From the NCBI RefSeq assembly GCF_036345915.1, contig NZ_CP107785.1:2480001-2544000 (forward strand): 64,000 bases of DNA. Reading direction: 5' to 3'. Shown in pieces: positions 43,471 through 51,277 of the stretch. This DNA comes from Nocardia sp. NBC_00565. GTDB lineage: Bacteria; Actinomycetota; Actinomycetes; Mycobacteriales; Mycobacteriaceae. A program made the position numbers and the translations under genes. Under the pieces are notes generated by a model. That model made no database searches, was not told where the DNA came from, and worked only from the letters and a program-made list of their open reading frames with translations. Numbering within the stretch: the stretch's first letter is position 1; each line of letters begins with the position of its first letter.

Positions 43471-44334
43471 TCAGAATGTCGGCAGCTGGGGGCGCTTCTT
43501 GACGTAGCCGCCGGCGTCGACACGCATCTGCATGCCGGTGACGTAGCGGGATTCATCGGAGACGAGGAACAGCACGGTGTCGGCGACGTCCTCCGGTTCG
43601 ACGTACGGGTTACCGAATCCGGTGGTCGCGGGGAAGGATTCCAGCGCATCCTCGCGGGTCGGGTTCTCGAGGTCGGGCCGGAACGAGCGGTACATGATGC
43701 CGCTGTTGAGCATGTCGGTGTTGACGTTCGTCGGGTGGACGGCATTGACCCGGATCCGCCGGGAGTTGAGGACTGTCGCGAGGTCATGGATGAAGGCGGC
43801 GACACTGCGCTTGGCGAAGGAGTAACCCAGACCGCCGGGTCCATTGGCCGGGTTGTCGACGCTGGCCGGGATCAGTGCGGCGATGGATCCGGTCGCGACG
43901 ATCGAGCCGCCGTCGGGCAGGTACGGGAGTGCGGCCTCGACCGCGTGCACGACGCCGTTGAAATCGACGGTGATGGCGTCGATGAAGGCCTGGATGCCCT
44001 GCTGGGGTCCGAGCGGGGCGATGCCGGCCTGGGCGACCACGGCGTCGAGCCGGCCGAGTTCGGCGACGCCCTCGGCCACGGCGGCCTTCAGTGCCGCTGG
44101 ATCGCGCACGTCGGCTTGCCGGGCGACGATGCGGCGGCCGAGCTTCTCGACCAGGCGCACGGTTTCGTCGAGGTCCTGCCGACTGGCCAGCGGATAGGCA
44201 TTGGTGGCGATATCCGCGCAGATGTCGACGGCGATGATGTCGGCGCCCTCTTCGGCGAGGCGCAGCGCATGTGCGCGACCCTGTCCGCGCGCTGCCCCGG
44301 TAATGAAGACGACCTTGTCCTGCACTCGACCCAT
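43471..44334 (-). CDS. Mycofactocin-coupled SDR family oxidoreductase
   Basis: A 287-residue SDR of the mycofactocin-linked subgroup. The cofactor loop TGAARGQGRAHALRLAEEGAD starts near residue 12 (shown as TGAARGQGRAHA). The subgroup insert DICADIATNAYPLASRQDL follows. The active site has QAG (NAG equivalent), ATGSIAAL and YSFAK. AAGGAG lies 8 nt before ATG 44334. It is divergent from the amidohydrolase-ferredoxin operon across 305 bp, a layout that suggests a shared promoter region and a joint pathway. A second member is at 11071. Confidence 0.9.
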   Translation of the reverse strand: MGRVQDKVVFITGAARGQGRAHALRLAEEGADIIAVDICADIATNAYPLASRQDLDETVRLVEKLGRRIVARQADVRDPAALKAAVAEGVAELGRLDAVVAQAGIAPLGPQQGIQAFIDAITVDFNGVVHAVEAALPYLPDGGSIVATGSIAALIPASVDNPANGPGGLGYSFAKRSVAAFIHDLATVLNSRRIRVNAVHPTNVNTDMLNSGIMYRSFRPDLENPTREDALESFPATTGFGNPYVEPEDVADTVLFLVSDESRYVTGMQMRVDAGGYVKKRPQLPTF

Positions 44335-44639
44335 CGTGGGTCTCCTTCCGTCGACTCGTTGGTGGTCACCGCATCCGATAGATCCGAACCCAGTGAGCCA
44401 GCTGTATAAAAGGGTAGCCCTAATAATCGTAAAGTAGCGTTGATGCCAGGTATCTGAGCTGATTTCCCGCTGTGTGGGACGGAATCAGGTGTACACAATC
44501 TTGTGAGTGAGATAGTGTTTTGTGTGCCAGCGCACAGCTGGGTTCGCGACTGAAGCGCCCCGTGCGTTGCGGGTGCTGCAGCAGCGCGTTCCGGTGCCGT
44601 TCGACCGGGGCGCCGAGATCATGACGAGGGAGCGCGGCG
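44335..44639. other. Divergent intergenic region
   Basis: It contains AT-rich patches near 44403-44440 (CTGTATAAAAGGG, then TAATAATCG) and 44488-44520 (GTGTACACAATCTTG, GATAGTGTTTTGTG). These are plausible promoters for the SDR and the amidohydrolase. GTGTACAC at 44490-44497 is a perfect 8-bp palindrome. No gene is seen. Confidence 0.45.
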
Positions 44640-45785
44640 ATGCCATTACAGCCATGGATGAAGTTGCTGTCGACCGATGACCACCTGATCGAGCCCCCGC
44701 GGCTGTGGTTGGACCGGTTGCCGGCGAAGTACCGGGAGGCGGGTCCGCGCATCGTGGAGCAGCCACGCGAAGGCAGCCAACTTCCGGCGGAGGTGTGGAG
44801 CTACGAAGGCCGGATCTATCCCTACATCGGCCTGAACGCCGTGGCAGGTAAGAAGCCCGAGGAATTCGGCATGGAGCCGACGCGCTACGACGAGATGATT
44901 CCGGGTTGCTACGACCCGAAGGCCCGGTTGCGCGATATGGACCTCGACGGTGTGTGGGGCGCGTTGTGCTTCCCGTCGTTCCCGCGCTTCGCGGGCACGA
45001 TCTTCCTGGAGGGGCAGGACCGCGAACTCGCCCTGCTGTGCGTACAGGCGTGGAACGACTTCGTCCTCGATGAATGGTGCGCGGCGGCGCCCGACCGGCT
45101 CATTCCGCTGATCATCCTGCCGCTGTGGGACGTGCCGGCCAGTGTCGCCGAGATCCACCGGACCGCGGCCAAGGGTGCGAAGGCGATCTCGTTCCCGGAG
45201 AACCCGGCGCCGCTCGGGCTGCCGTCGTACTACAGCGCCGACTGGGATCCGGTCTTCTCCGCTGCCGAAGAAACCGATATGCCGCTGTGCCTGCACTTCG
45301 GTACCTCGGGCAAGCCGCCGAAGACCTCGGACGATGCGCCGTTCGCGGTGACGATCTCGCTGTTCGGGTGCAACTCGATGTTCGCCACCGCCGATCTGCT
45401 GTTCTCGCCGGTGTTGCACAAGCACCCCAAGCTCAAGGTGGGTTTGTCCGAGGGCGGGATCGGCTGGATGCCGTATCTGCTGGAGCGGATGGACGGCACC
45501 TGGGAGCGGCACCGGTTCTACCAGAACGTCAACCAGGACGTGCGGCCCTCGGAGTTGTTCCACAAGCATTTCCACGGCTGCTTCATCGATGACCGGTTCG
45601 GCGTCGAGGTGCGTCACCACATCGGCGTCGACAAGATCACCTGGGAGTGTGACTACCCGCACTCCGACTCGTACTGGCCCAAGAGCGCTGCCTACGCGGC
45701 GGAGGTGCTGGCCGAGGTGCCCGACGACGAGGTCCACAAGATCGTGGAGCTCAACACCCGCCGACTCTACAACTTTCCCGCATGA
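44640..45785 (+). CDS. Amidohydrolase-2 family metal-dependent hydrolase/decarboxylase
   Basis: A 381-residue TIM-barrel protein of the ACMSD-like amidohydrolase group, which hydrolyses or decarboxylates small acids using a metal. The N-terminal metal motif appears as STDDHLIEPPRLW (DxH form, about residues 11-23). LCLHFGTSGKPP gives a further His, and WECDYPHSDSYWPKS near residue 338 holds the late catalytic Asp. Such proteins are abundant near acyl-CoA and P450 genes in mycobacteria, often with unknown substrates. GGGAG lies 8 nt before the ATG. The next gene overlaps by ATGA. Confidence 0.87.
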   Translation: MPLQPWMKLLSTDDHLIEPPRLWLDRLPAKYREAGPRIVEQPREGSQLPAEVWSYEGRIYPYIGLNAVAGKKPEEFGMEPTRYDEMIPGCYDPKARLRDMDLDGVWGALCFPSFPRFAGTIFLEGQDRELALLCVQAWNDFVLDEWCAAAPDRLIPLIILPLWDVPASVAEIHRTAAKGAKAISFPENPAPLGLPSYYSADWDPVFSAAEETDMPLCLHFGTSGKPPKTSDDAPFAVTISLFGCNSMFATADLLFSPVLHKHPKLKVGLSEGGIGWMPYLLERMDGTWERHRFYQNVNQDVRPSELFHKHFHGCFIDDRFGVEVRHHIGVDKITWECDYPHSDSYWPKSAAYAAEVLAEVPDDEVHKIVELNTRRLYNFPA

Positions 45786-46009
45786 GCAGCCGTCCGGAGT
45801 CCGAGCGGTCGGACTGGACCGACCTGGACCTGCTGACCCGCGAGGAGGCATACGGCCGGCTCCAGCAGGAGATCACCGAGACCGAGGCACGCCTGGCCGC
45901 ATTCGGTGACGCCGACCAGGCCGCCCGCGAATTCCACGAGACGCGGCTGCGCGCTCTGCGCTCGGCGGCGGAGGATCTGATCGACGCGGGGGCGACGAAG
46001 AAGCCGTGA
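45782..46009 (+). CDS. Small conserved protein (75 aa) with helical, coiled-coil-like middle
   Basis: A 75-residue acidic soluble protein, unrecognised. Residues about 20-65 (REEAYGRLQQEITETEARL and later FHETRLRALRSAAEDLI) form long amphipathic helices. It has no cysteines or signal. Its start overlaps the amidohydrolase stop (ATGA) and its stop overlaps the dehydrogenase start (GTGA), so it is translationally coupled on both sides. An accessory subunit of one of these enzymes is the simplest guess. Confidence 0.75.
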   Translation: MSSRPESERSDWTDLDLLTREEAYGRLQQEITETEARLAAFGDADQAAREFHETRLRALRSAAEDLIDAGATKKP

Positions 46010-46845
46010 GTACTCTCGCAACGATCGGATTCGTCGGCGCCGGGCGGGTCGGCGAGCCAATGGTGGAACGTTTGCTGGCGGCCGGGCACCGGGTTCGCCT
46101 GTATACCCGGCGGGCCGAGGTCGGTGACCGGCTCTCGGCCGCCGGTGCGCAACTCGTCCCAGCGGTCCGCGATATCGCCGATGTCGATGTCGTCGTCAAC
46201 TGCCTCTTCAGTGACGCCCAGGTGTTAGCGGTGCTGCCCGAGGTCGTCGGCGCGATGGGCGAGCGCACGGTACTCCTGTCGCACACCACGGGCACACCCG
46301 CGACGCTGAGCCGCCTGGACCAGTTCTCGCCCACAGGCAAGGCCGCGGTAGTGGACGGCGCATTCAGCGGAACCGCGGATGCGGCCCGCGCCGGACGCCT
46401 TGTCATCTATCTGGGCGGTGAGCCCGAGCAGGTGGCCACGGCGCGTCAAGTCGTCGGCGCCTATGCCGAGCACATCATCACTACGGGCGCGCGCGGTTCG
46501 GGGATGCTGGTGAAGCTGCTCAACAACCTGCTGTTCGCCACGATCGGGCAGGTGACATTGCGAGGTCTGGAGGCGGGCCGCGCCCTGGGGATCGACGATA
46601 GCGCGCTGCTCGAGGCCCTCTCGGTCAGCGGCGGCGGGAGCAACGCGGGTCGGCATATCGCCGCCCTCGGCGGGCCCGATCGCTATACCGCCACCGTCAC
46701 GCCGTTTCTGCGCAAAGACCTCGCGGCGTGCCAGGAAATGGCGGCCGAAATGGGCCTGGACCTGTCGGCATTGCTGGCCGTCGCCCATGGCGGGCCGATG
46801 GATCTCGCCGATACCACCACCCTCGAGAATGGAGCTGTCCGATGA
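46006..46845 (+). CDS. NAD(P)-dependent beta-hydroxyacid dehydrogenase (3-hydroxyisobutyrate dehydrogenase family)
   Basis: A 279-residue oxidoreductase of the 6-phosphogluconate dehydrogenase-like fold. The N-terminal nucleotide motif is IGFVGAGRVGEPMVERLLAAG (shown as GFVGAGRVGEPM, residues about 8-19). The substrate-binding GAFSGTADAARAG and the catalytic lysine in GSGMLVKLLNN (about residue 170) are present. It would oxidise a small hydroxy acid or reduce an imine. GTG 46006 and the ATGA overlap with the ferredoxin show tight coupling. Confidence 0.9.
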   Translation: MSTLATIGFVGAGRVGEPMVERLLAAGHRVRLYTRRAEVGDRLSAAGAQLVPAVRDIADVDVVVNCLFSDAQVLAVLPEVVGAMGERTVLLSHTTGTPATLSRLDQFSPTGKAAVVDGAFSGTADAARAGRLVIYLGGEPEQVATARQVVGAYAEHIITTGARGSGMLVKLLNNLLFATIGQVTLRGLEAGRALGIDDSALLEALSVSGGGSNAGRHIAALGGPDRYTATVTPFLRKDLAACQEMAAEMGLDLSALLAVAHGGPMDLADTTTLENGAVR

Positions 46846-47030
46846 AGATCACCATTGACACGACGAAGTGTTCCGGACACGCACGGTGTGCGGCCGCGGC
46901 TCCGGAGATGTTCGAACTCGATGACAGCGGTTACGCCCTGCCCTACGCCGGTGAGGTTCCGGCGGGTCACGAGGATGATGCCCGTGAAGGTGTGCTGGCG
47001 TGTCCGGAGCGGGCCATCACCTTCGAGTGA
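46842..47030 (+). CDS. CxxHxxC-type ferredoxin
   Basis: A 62-residue ferredoxin of the P450-associated actinobacterial type. Its cluster ligands appear as CSGHARC (residues 10-16), where one cysteine of the usual CxxCxxC is His, and a distal CP near residue 54. This points to a [3Fe-4S] cluster or a His-liganded [4Fe-4S] cluster. It carries electrons in the cytoplasm, usually to a P450. No P450 is adjacent; the one at 25243 is a possible partner. It is the last gene of the amidohydrolase operon. Confidence 0.92.
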   Translation: MKITIDTTKCSGHARCAAAAPEMFELDDSGYALPYAGEVPAGHEDDAREGVLACPERAITFE

Positions 47031-47058
47031 TACCCACGCCGGGAACAGTTTTCGCGGA

Positions 47059-47532
47059 TCAGCGGATCATGATGGCCTCGGACTCGGGCCGGGGCCAGAT
47101 CTGGCCCCGGCGGTGCTCGATTTCGTGATTGAGGCGGCGCAGATAGCCCGCGAAAGCGACGAGATCCTCGGGTGACCAATCGCGCACGACATCGTCGAGG
47201 CCGCTGACCCTGACCGCTCGATCGGTGTCGAATGCGTGTCTGCCCTTCGCGGTGATCCGGAATTTGCGGGCCAGGCCGCCGTCGGGGTCGAGAATGCGTT
47301 CGACGAACCCTGCGCGCCGCAGCGCGCTGGTCTGCCGGTTGAGTGTCGAGCAGTTCAGGCCGAAGGCGTCGCACAGCTGTCCGATGGACATCGGGCCTTC
47401 GATGCTGAGCCGGCTGAGCAGCAGGTACGCGCTGCGGTCCAGCAGGTCGGACTCGCGCGTGTAGTGCGCGTGCAGCGTGTGACGGCCCAACAGCATGGAC
47501 TCGAATTCGATCTGGTCTGTTGGCTTGTCCAT
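47059..47532 (-). CDS. MarR family transcriptional regulator
   Basis: A 157-residue winged-helix regulator. The DNA-binding part lies at about residues 35-110 (AYLLLSRLSIEGPMSIGQL, then LNCSTLNRQTSALRRAGFVER and the wing PDGGLARKFRIT). It is divergent from the MFS exporter, the classical arrangement of a repressor and its efflux pump. The 157-bp region between them holds two inverted repeats. ATG 47532 has AAGGAC upstream. The open frame extends upstream through those operators and is not likely coding. Confidence 0.87.
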   Translation of the reverse strand: MDKPTDQIEFESMLLGRHTLHAHYTRESDLLDRSAYLLLSRLSIEGPMSIGQLCDAFGLNCSTLNRQTSALRRAGFVERILDPDGGLARKFRITAKGRHAFDTDRAVRVSGLDDVVRDWSPEDLVAFAGYLRRLNHEIEHRRGQIWPRPESEAIMIR

Positions 47533-47611
47533 GTTGTCCTTCCGTCGCCCCGGCGGCGTCACAGCGCCGTTCGGTGCCGATCTCCAAGAGAAATGCATCA
47601 CACACATTTTG

Positions 47612-47622
47612 TGCACCGTGCA
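47612..47622. promoter_or_regulatory. Inverted repeat TGCACCGTGCA (candidate MarR operator 1)
   Basis: An 11-bp inverted repeat with one central unpaired base, in the AT-rich part of the MarR-MFS divergent region. Confidence 0.45.
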
Positions 47623-47636
47623 TTCTGTGTGCATAC

Positions 47637-47651
47637 TGCAATCTAATTGCA
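47637..47651. promoter_or_regulatory. Inverted repeat TGCAATCTAATTGCA (candidate MarR operator 2)
   Basis: TGCAAT and ATTGCA are separated by 3 nt, and further TGCAT half-sites lie nearby (GTGTGCATA, TTATGCATA). The size and position fit a MarR dimer site that would cover the promoters of both divergent genes. Confidence 0.55.
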
Positions 47652-47689
47652 TTATGCATATCGGATCTTGTGAGGGCTAGGAGGTCGGT

Positions 47690-49141
47690 GTGGAGAAGTC
47701 GGATTCCGCGAAGGCGGGGCAGGTCGTGGGGGTGTTGGCGTTCGCGGGGATTATCGCGGCGGTCATGCAGACGGTGGTGATTCCGTTGATCGCGCAGTTT
47801 CCGCAGTTGTTGCATACGACGCCGTCGAATGCGTCGTGGGTGGTGACGGTGACGTTGCTGGTGGCGTCGGTGGCGACGCCGGTGGCGGGGCGGTTGGGTG
47901 ATTTGTATGGCAAGCGGCGGGTGTTGTTGTTGTCGACGGTGCCGTTGATGGTGGGGTCGGTGGTGTGTGCGGTGTCGTCGTCGGTGTTGCCGATGATCGT
48001 CGGTCGTGGTTTGCAGGGTATGGGTGTGGGGATCGTGCCGATCGGGATCAGTTTGATGCGTGATGTGTTGCCGGCGCGGCGGTTGGGTTCGGCGGTGGCG
48101 TTGTTGAGTGCGTCGTTGGGGATCGGGGCGGCGTTGGGGTTGCCGGTGTCCTCGGCGGTGGCGGAGTATTCGAATTGGCGGGTGTTGTTCTGGGGGACCG
48201 CGGTGTTGTGTGGGTTGATCGCGGTGGCGATCTGGGTGGTGGTGCCGGATTCGCCGGTCAAGGCGTCGGGTGGTTTCGATGTTGTTGGTGCGTTCGGGTT
48301 GGGTGCGGGGTTGGTGTGTTTGCTGCTGGGGGTGTCCAAGGGTGCGGCGTGGGGTTGGGGTAGTGGCACGATTGTGGGGTTGTTCGCGGCGGCGGTGGTG
48401 TTGCTGCTGGTGTGGGGTTGGTGGGAGTTGCGGATTGTTGATCCGTTGGTGGATCTGCGGGTGACGGCGCGGCCTCCGGTGTTGCTGACGAATGTCGCGT
48501 CGATGGTTGTGGGTGTGGCGATGTATGCGGCGATGCTGACGGTGCCGCAGTTGCTGCAGGCGCCGAGGTCGACCGGATATGGCCTGGGGCAGTCGATGTT
48601 GCAGATGGGGTTGTGGATGGCTCCGGCGGGTTTGATGATGATGCTGCTCTCGCCGGTGGGTGCTCGGCTCTCGGCGGTGCGTGGTCCGAAGGTCACCCTG
48701 ATCGCGGGTGCGTTGGTGATCGCGCTGGGTTACGGCGCGACGACGGTGTTGATGGGGACGACGTGGGGTCTGCTGATCGCGCTGTGTGTCGTCAACGGTG
48801 GTGTCGCGTTGGCCTATGGCGCGATGCCCACACTGATCATGGGTGCGGTGCCGCTGTCGGAGACGGCGTCGGCCAATAGTTTCAACACGTTGATGCGGTC
48901 GGTGGGGACCTCGATCTCGGCGGCGGTGATCGGTGTTGTGCTGGCGCAGATGAGCATGAGCGTGGGCGGGCACGCCATCCCGACCGAGAACGGGTTCCGT
49001 ACGAGTCTGTTGATCGGCTGTGCTGTCGCGCTGGTCGCGGCGGTGATCGCGGCTACCATCCCGGTGCGGCGAGCCCTCTCCGCAGAGCAGTCGGTCGACG
49101 TGGCAGAGCCCGTGGCAGAGCCTGTGGCAGAGCGTGTCTGA
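47690..49141 (+). CDS. MFS transporter, DHA2-type drug efflux
   Basis: A 483-residue, about 14-helix exporter in the cytoplasmic membrane. Motif A is GRLGDLYGKRRV (about residues 66-77). NWRVLFWGTAV near 170 is typical of DHA2 pumps. The last 15 residues repeat EPVA. AGGAGG lies 5 nt before GTG 47690. Codon choice is unlike the rest of the window: TTG for Leu, GTG for Val and G-ending codons dominate the first two thirds, with few C-ending codons. This may be recent acquisition or strong local strand bias. Likely repressed by the divergent MarR. Confidence 0.9.
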   Translation: MEKSDSAKAGQVVGVLAFAGIIAAVMQTVVIPLIAQFPQLLHTTPSNASWVVTVTLLVASVATPVAGRLGDLYGKRRVLLLSTVPLMVGSVVCAVSSSVLPMIVGRGLQGMGVGIVPIGISLMRDVLPARRLGSAVALLSASLGIGAALGLPVSSAVAEYSNWRVLFWGTAVLCGLIAVAIWVVVPDSPVKASGGFDVVGAFGLGAGLVCLLLGVSKGAAWGWGSGTIVGLFAAAVVLLLVWGWWELRIVDPLVDLRVTARPPVLLTNVASMVVGVAMYAAMLTVPQLLQAPRSTGYGLGQSMLQMGLWMAPAGLMMMLLSPVGARLSAVRGPKVTLIAGALVIALGYGATTVLMGTTWGLLIALCVVNGGVALAYGAMPTLIMGAVPLSETASANSFNTLMRSVGTSISAAVIGVVLAQMSMSVGGHAIPTENGFRTSLLIGCAVALVAAVIAATIPVRRALSAEQSVDVAEPVAEPVAERV

Positions 49142-49169
49142 CGTTCCTCGGGAGAAGGCGAGGCTGAGG

Positions 49170-49682
49170 ATGGCGACGATGAAATCGGTTCGGACCGGTG
49201 CCGTCGGCAAGGTCGAGGTGGTCGAAATCGAGCGGCCGGTGCCCGGGCCCGGGGATGCGCTGGTGCGGATCCGGGCGTGTGGGATCTGCGGCACCGACGT
49301 GACCTTCATCAATATGGGTGGCATACCCGCGATGGCGGCCAACCCGGTGGCACGCGCCGCCGCCGCGTCCCCGGATCAGCTGGTGGCGGTCGTGCTCGGG
49401 CACGAACCCGCCGGTGAAGTCGTCGCCGTCGGCGCCGACGTAACCGGACTGGCGGTCGGTGATCATGTGGTGGTCAACCCGCAGGACGCGCCGTCGGGGA
49501 TCATCGGCTGCGGTGGCGAATGGGGCGCGATGACCGAATACCTGCTCATCGAGAACGCTCAACACGCCGACCGATTCGGCCAACTCATCAGCCACCGCAT
49601 CCCCTTCACCGACATCGAACACGCCTTCGACCTCACCCTCACCCCAGGCGCAGCCGAAAAAGTAGTCGTCACCTTCGACTAG
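49170..49682 (+). pseudogene. Zinc alcohol dehydrogenase with its Rossmann domain deleted
   Basis: A 170-codon frame holding the N-terminal GroES-like catalytic part of a zinc-dependent alcohol dehydrogenase (RACGICGTDVTFI near residue 35, VVLGHEPAGEV near 73, GLAVGDHVVVNP near 92). It passes at about codon 131 (LLIENAQ) directly to the extreme C-terminus (RFGQLISHRIPFTD, then GAAEKVVVTFD). The roughly 180-residue nucleotide-binding domain is missing but the frame is kept. It cannot bind NAD normally. The start could also be ATG 49179. Confidence 0.72.
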
Positions 49683-49708
49683 GGCATTCGTGCCACAACC
49701 TCGGTCCA

Positions 49709-49743
49709 GCGTGGCCGTGCCGTGTGGGGCGGCACGGCCACGC
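49709..49743. terminator. Perfect 14-bp stem bidirectional terminator
   Basis: GCGTGGCCGTGCCG (49709-49722) pairs perfectly with CGGCACGGCCACGC (49730-49743) around a 7-nt loop. It lies between the alcohol dehydrogenase remnant (plus) and the DoxX gene (minus). There is no T run, as is common in actinomycetes. Confidence 0.78.
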
Positions 49744-49793
49744 AGGCAGCATGGTGACGTGCTCCGCTGCTCGCGACAGCGCAACGAATATGC

Positions 49794-50300
49794 CTACGCC
49801 GCAGGCTCTTTGGGCTGTGGTCGCCAGTAGAGTGCGAGCAGTCCGGTGGTTGATACGGCGGCGACGCCGAGGGCGATTGCGGCGCCGGTCCAGCCGTGGA
49901 TGGTGATGTCGGTGGCGTGGTCGAGGGAGAGTCGTCCGGGTCCGAGGGCGGCGAGGGCGAGTGTGGTGGCGGCGAGGACGAGGACGTATTCGTAGCCTTC
50001 TTTGAAGACGAAGAATCCGTTGGGGCGGTGGGCGAGTAGTCCGGCGACGAGCATGACGGAGATGACGGCTGCGCAGGCCAGTGGGGTGAGGAGTCCGAGG
50101 ATCAGTAGTGTGCCTGCGCTGATTTCGGTGATGACGCTGAGCCAGGCGTGGAGTGTGCCGTTGCGTAGTCCGAGGCCGGTGAACCAGCGGGCGGTGCCGG
50201 GGATGCGGCCGCCGCCGAACCAGTGGTTGGTGCCGTGGGCGATCATGGTCGCGCCTATGACGAGTCGGATCAGTGCCAGGGCGAGATCGGCGACATCCAT
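49794..50300 (-). CDS. DoxX family membrane protein
   Basis: A 168-residue membrane protein with about four helices. LALALIRLVIGATMIAHGTN at the N-terminus with HWFGGG and a following GLGLR are typical of DoxX-like proteins. The rest is hydrophobic (LSVITEISAGTLLILGLLTP, AAVISVMLVAGLLAH). Related proteins take part in redox-stress membrane complexes or quinone chemistry, but function is not settled. ATG 50300 has GAGGTG 6 nt upstream. An AAGAGTATAC element lies about 50 nt before the start. Confidence 0.85.
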   Translation of the reverse strand: MDVADLALALIRLVIGATMIAHGTNHWFGGGRIPGTARWFTGLGLRNGTLHAWLSVITEISAGTLLILGLLTPLACAAVISVMLVAGLLAHRPNGFFVFKEGYEYVLVLAATTLALAALGPGRLSLDHATDITIHGWTGAAIALGVAAVSTTGLLALYWRPQPKEPAA

Positions 50301-50349
50301 ACTGTTCACCTCCACGGCCGCAACGGAGCGGCCTCATCGAAAGAGAAAA

Positions 50350-50359
50350 GTATACTCTT
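50350..50359 (-). promoter_or_regulatory. AAGAGTATAC element before doxX
   Basis: The plus strand reads AAGTATACTCTT at 50348-50359, the same 12 bases as at 33019-33030. In the direction of the doxX gene it reads AAGAGTATACTT, about 50 nt before ATG 50300. It could be an operator or a GAGTATACT extended -10. Confidence 0.45.
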
Positions 50360-50472
50360 AAGCGGCGGGACGCAAGCTTGTGGCCCTGGTCGGCGTTCGG
50401 TGGCAGGCACGTATCCATGCGGGAGTGGCGCGCGATGATATGTTGCGTCCACCGTAGAAAGGCGAGGTCGTC

Positions 50473-50942
50473 ATGACCGCACCGAGCGAGGGCCTTGGCG
50501 ACGTGGTGTCGGTCCCATCGGTCTTCGGGGAACCGCGGACTTACACCGCCGGGGCCGCCGCTGCCGCCGCCGGGGTGCCGCTGCACCGCGACGATATTGG
50601 CGCGCGCTCGGCTATCCACCGGTCGATGCGAGCGCCGTGGAGTTCACCGCCTCCGATGTGGAGATGCTGCGGCTGATGACCGGCTATGTCGACGACGGCG
50701 CGCTGGACGAACCCGATTCACTGCGCCTGGCCCGCATGCTGAGTCAGTCGATTTCGCAGTTGGCCAGACTGCAGGTGGAGATTCTGGCCGATCAGTCGGC
50801 GCGGGCGGGCAGGCACGACGACGCCACGGAATTGGCGCGCCATGTGCCGCAGAGAGGTTATGCGCCTCGGCATCCCGTGCCTCTTCCGGTGAGTGGGAGA
50901 CGGCCGACATCGACAGATGATCGGGATCACACTGTCCTATGA
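50473..50942 (+). pseudogene. Remnant of a class III adenylate cyclase regulatory domain (frameshifted)
   Basis: ATG 50473 opens an N-terminus with TYTAGAAAAAAGVPLHR. The frame is then lost by one base near 50585, and the continuation lies in the next frame as RRYWRALGYPPVDASAVEFT (about 50592-50650), then DVEMLRLMTGYVDDGALDE and LARMLSQSISQLARLQVEIL. This is the helical N-terminal regulatory domain of Rv1264-like adenylate cyclases. Homology ends near 50790 and no catalytic cyclase domain follows. Two lesions, a shift and a 3' deletion, make it non-functional. Confidence 0.65.
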
Positions 50943-51041
50943 CCGCGGCCCGGATCAGCAGCGATTCCGCACCGAATGCGCCGCTGATGTGCTATCACAA
51001 TTACTGAACTGGGCTGACGCCCGCTGACACTGGAGGTCGCG

Positions 51042-51254
51042 ATGCTGCGACACAAGCGAATCCCGCGCCACAATGCGATCCGTGCGTTGTGGCGACACCT
51101 GATTCGTGGGCTGCTCATTTACGGTGCGTGCGTGGGTGGTTCGCACTGGAGCTATGTCGAGTGGACGCGTAACAAGCCAGGTGAGCCGCTCACCGCGGAC
51201 CACTGGGATTGGTCGACTCCGCACCGGTGGTACGACACCGCACATCGCCCGTGA
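51042..51254 (+). CDS. Small hypothetical protein, possibly membrane-associated
   Basis: A 70-residue frame with a good ribosome site (TGGAGG 6 nt before the ATG). It has a basic N-terminus (MLRHKRIPRH), one short hydrophobic stretch (GLLIYGACVGG, about residues 23-33) and an aromatic-rich tail. I do not recognise it. It is flanked by gene fragments, so it may be real or a leftover. Confidence 0.4.
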   Translation: MLRHKRIPRHNAIRALWRHLIRGLLIYGACVGGSHWSYVEWTRNKPGEPLTADHWDWSTPHRWYDTAHRP

Positions 51255-51277
51255 TCAGGTGACATAAGCCCTGCGAC

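Noticed and set aside
44490..44497. GTGTACAC palindrome as another copy of the GTATACTCTT element
   Set aside because: The core differs (GTGTACAC against GTATAC) and there is no CTCTT extension, so I did not count it.
46967..49342. A 791-codon open frame on the minus strand opposite the MFS exporter
   Set aside because: It is low-complexity Arg/His/Gln/Thr sequence produced by the G/T-rich codons of the MFS gene on the other strand, and it also crosses the MarR gene on its own strand in another frame. No domain is visible.
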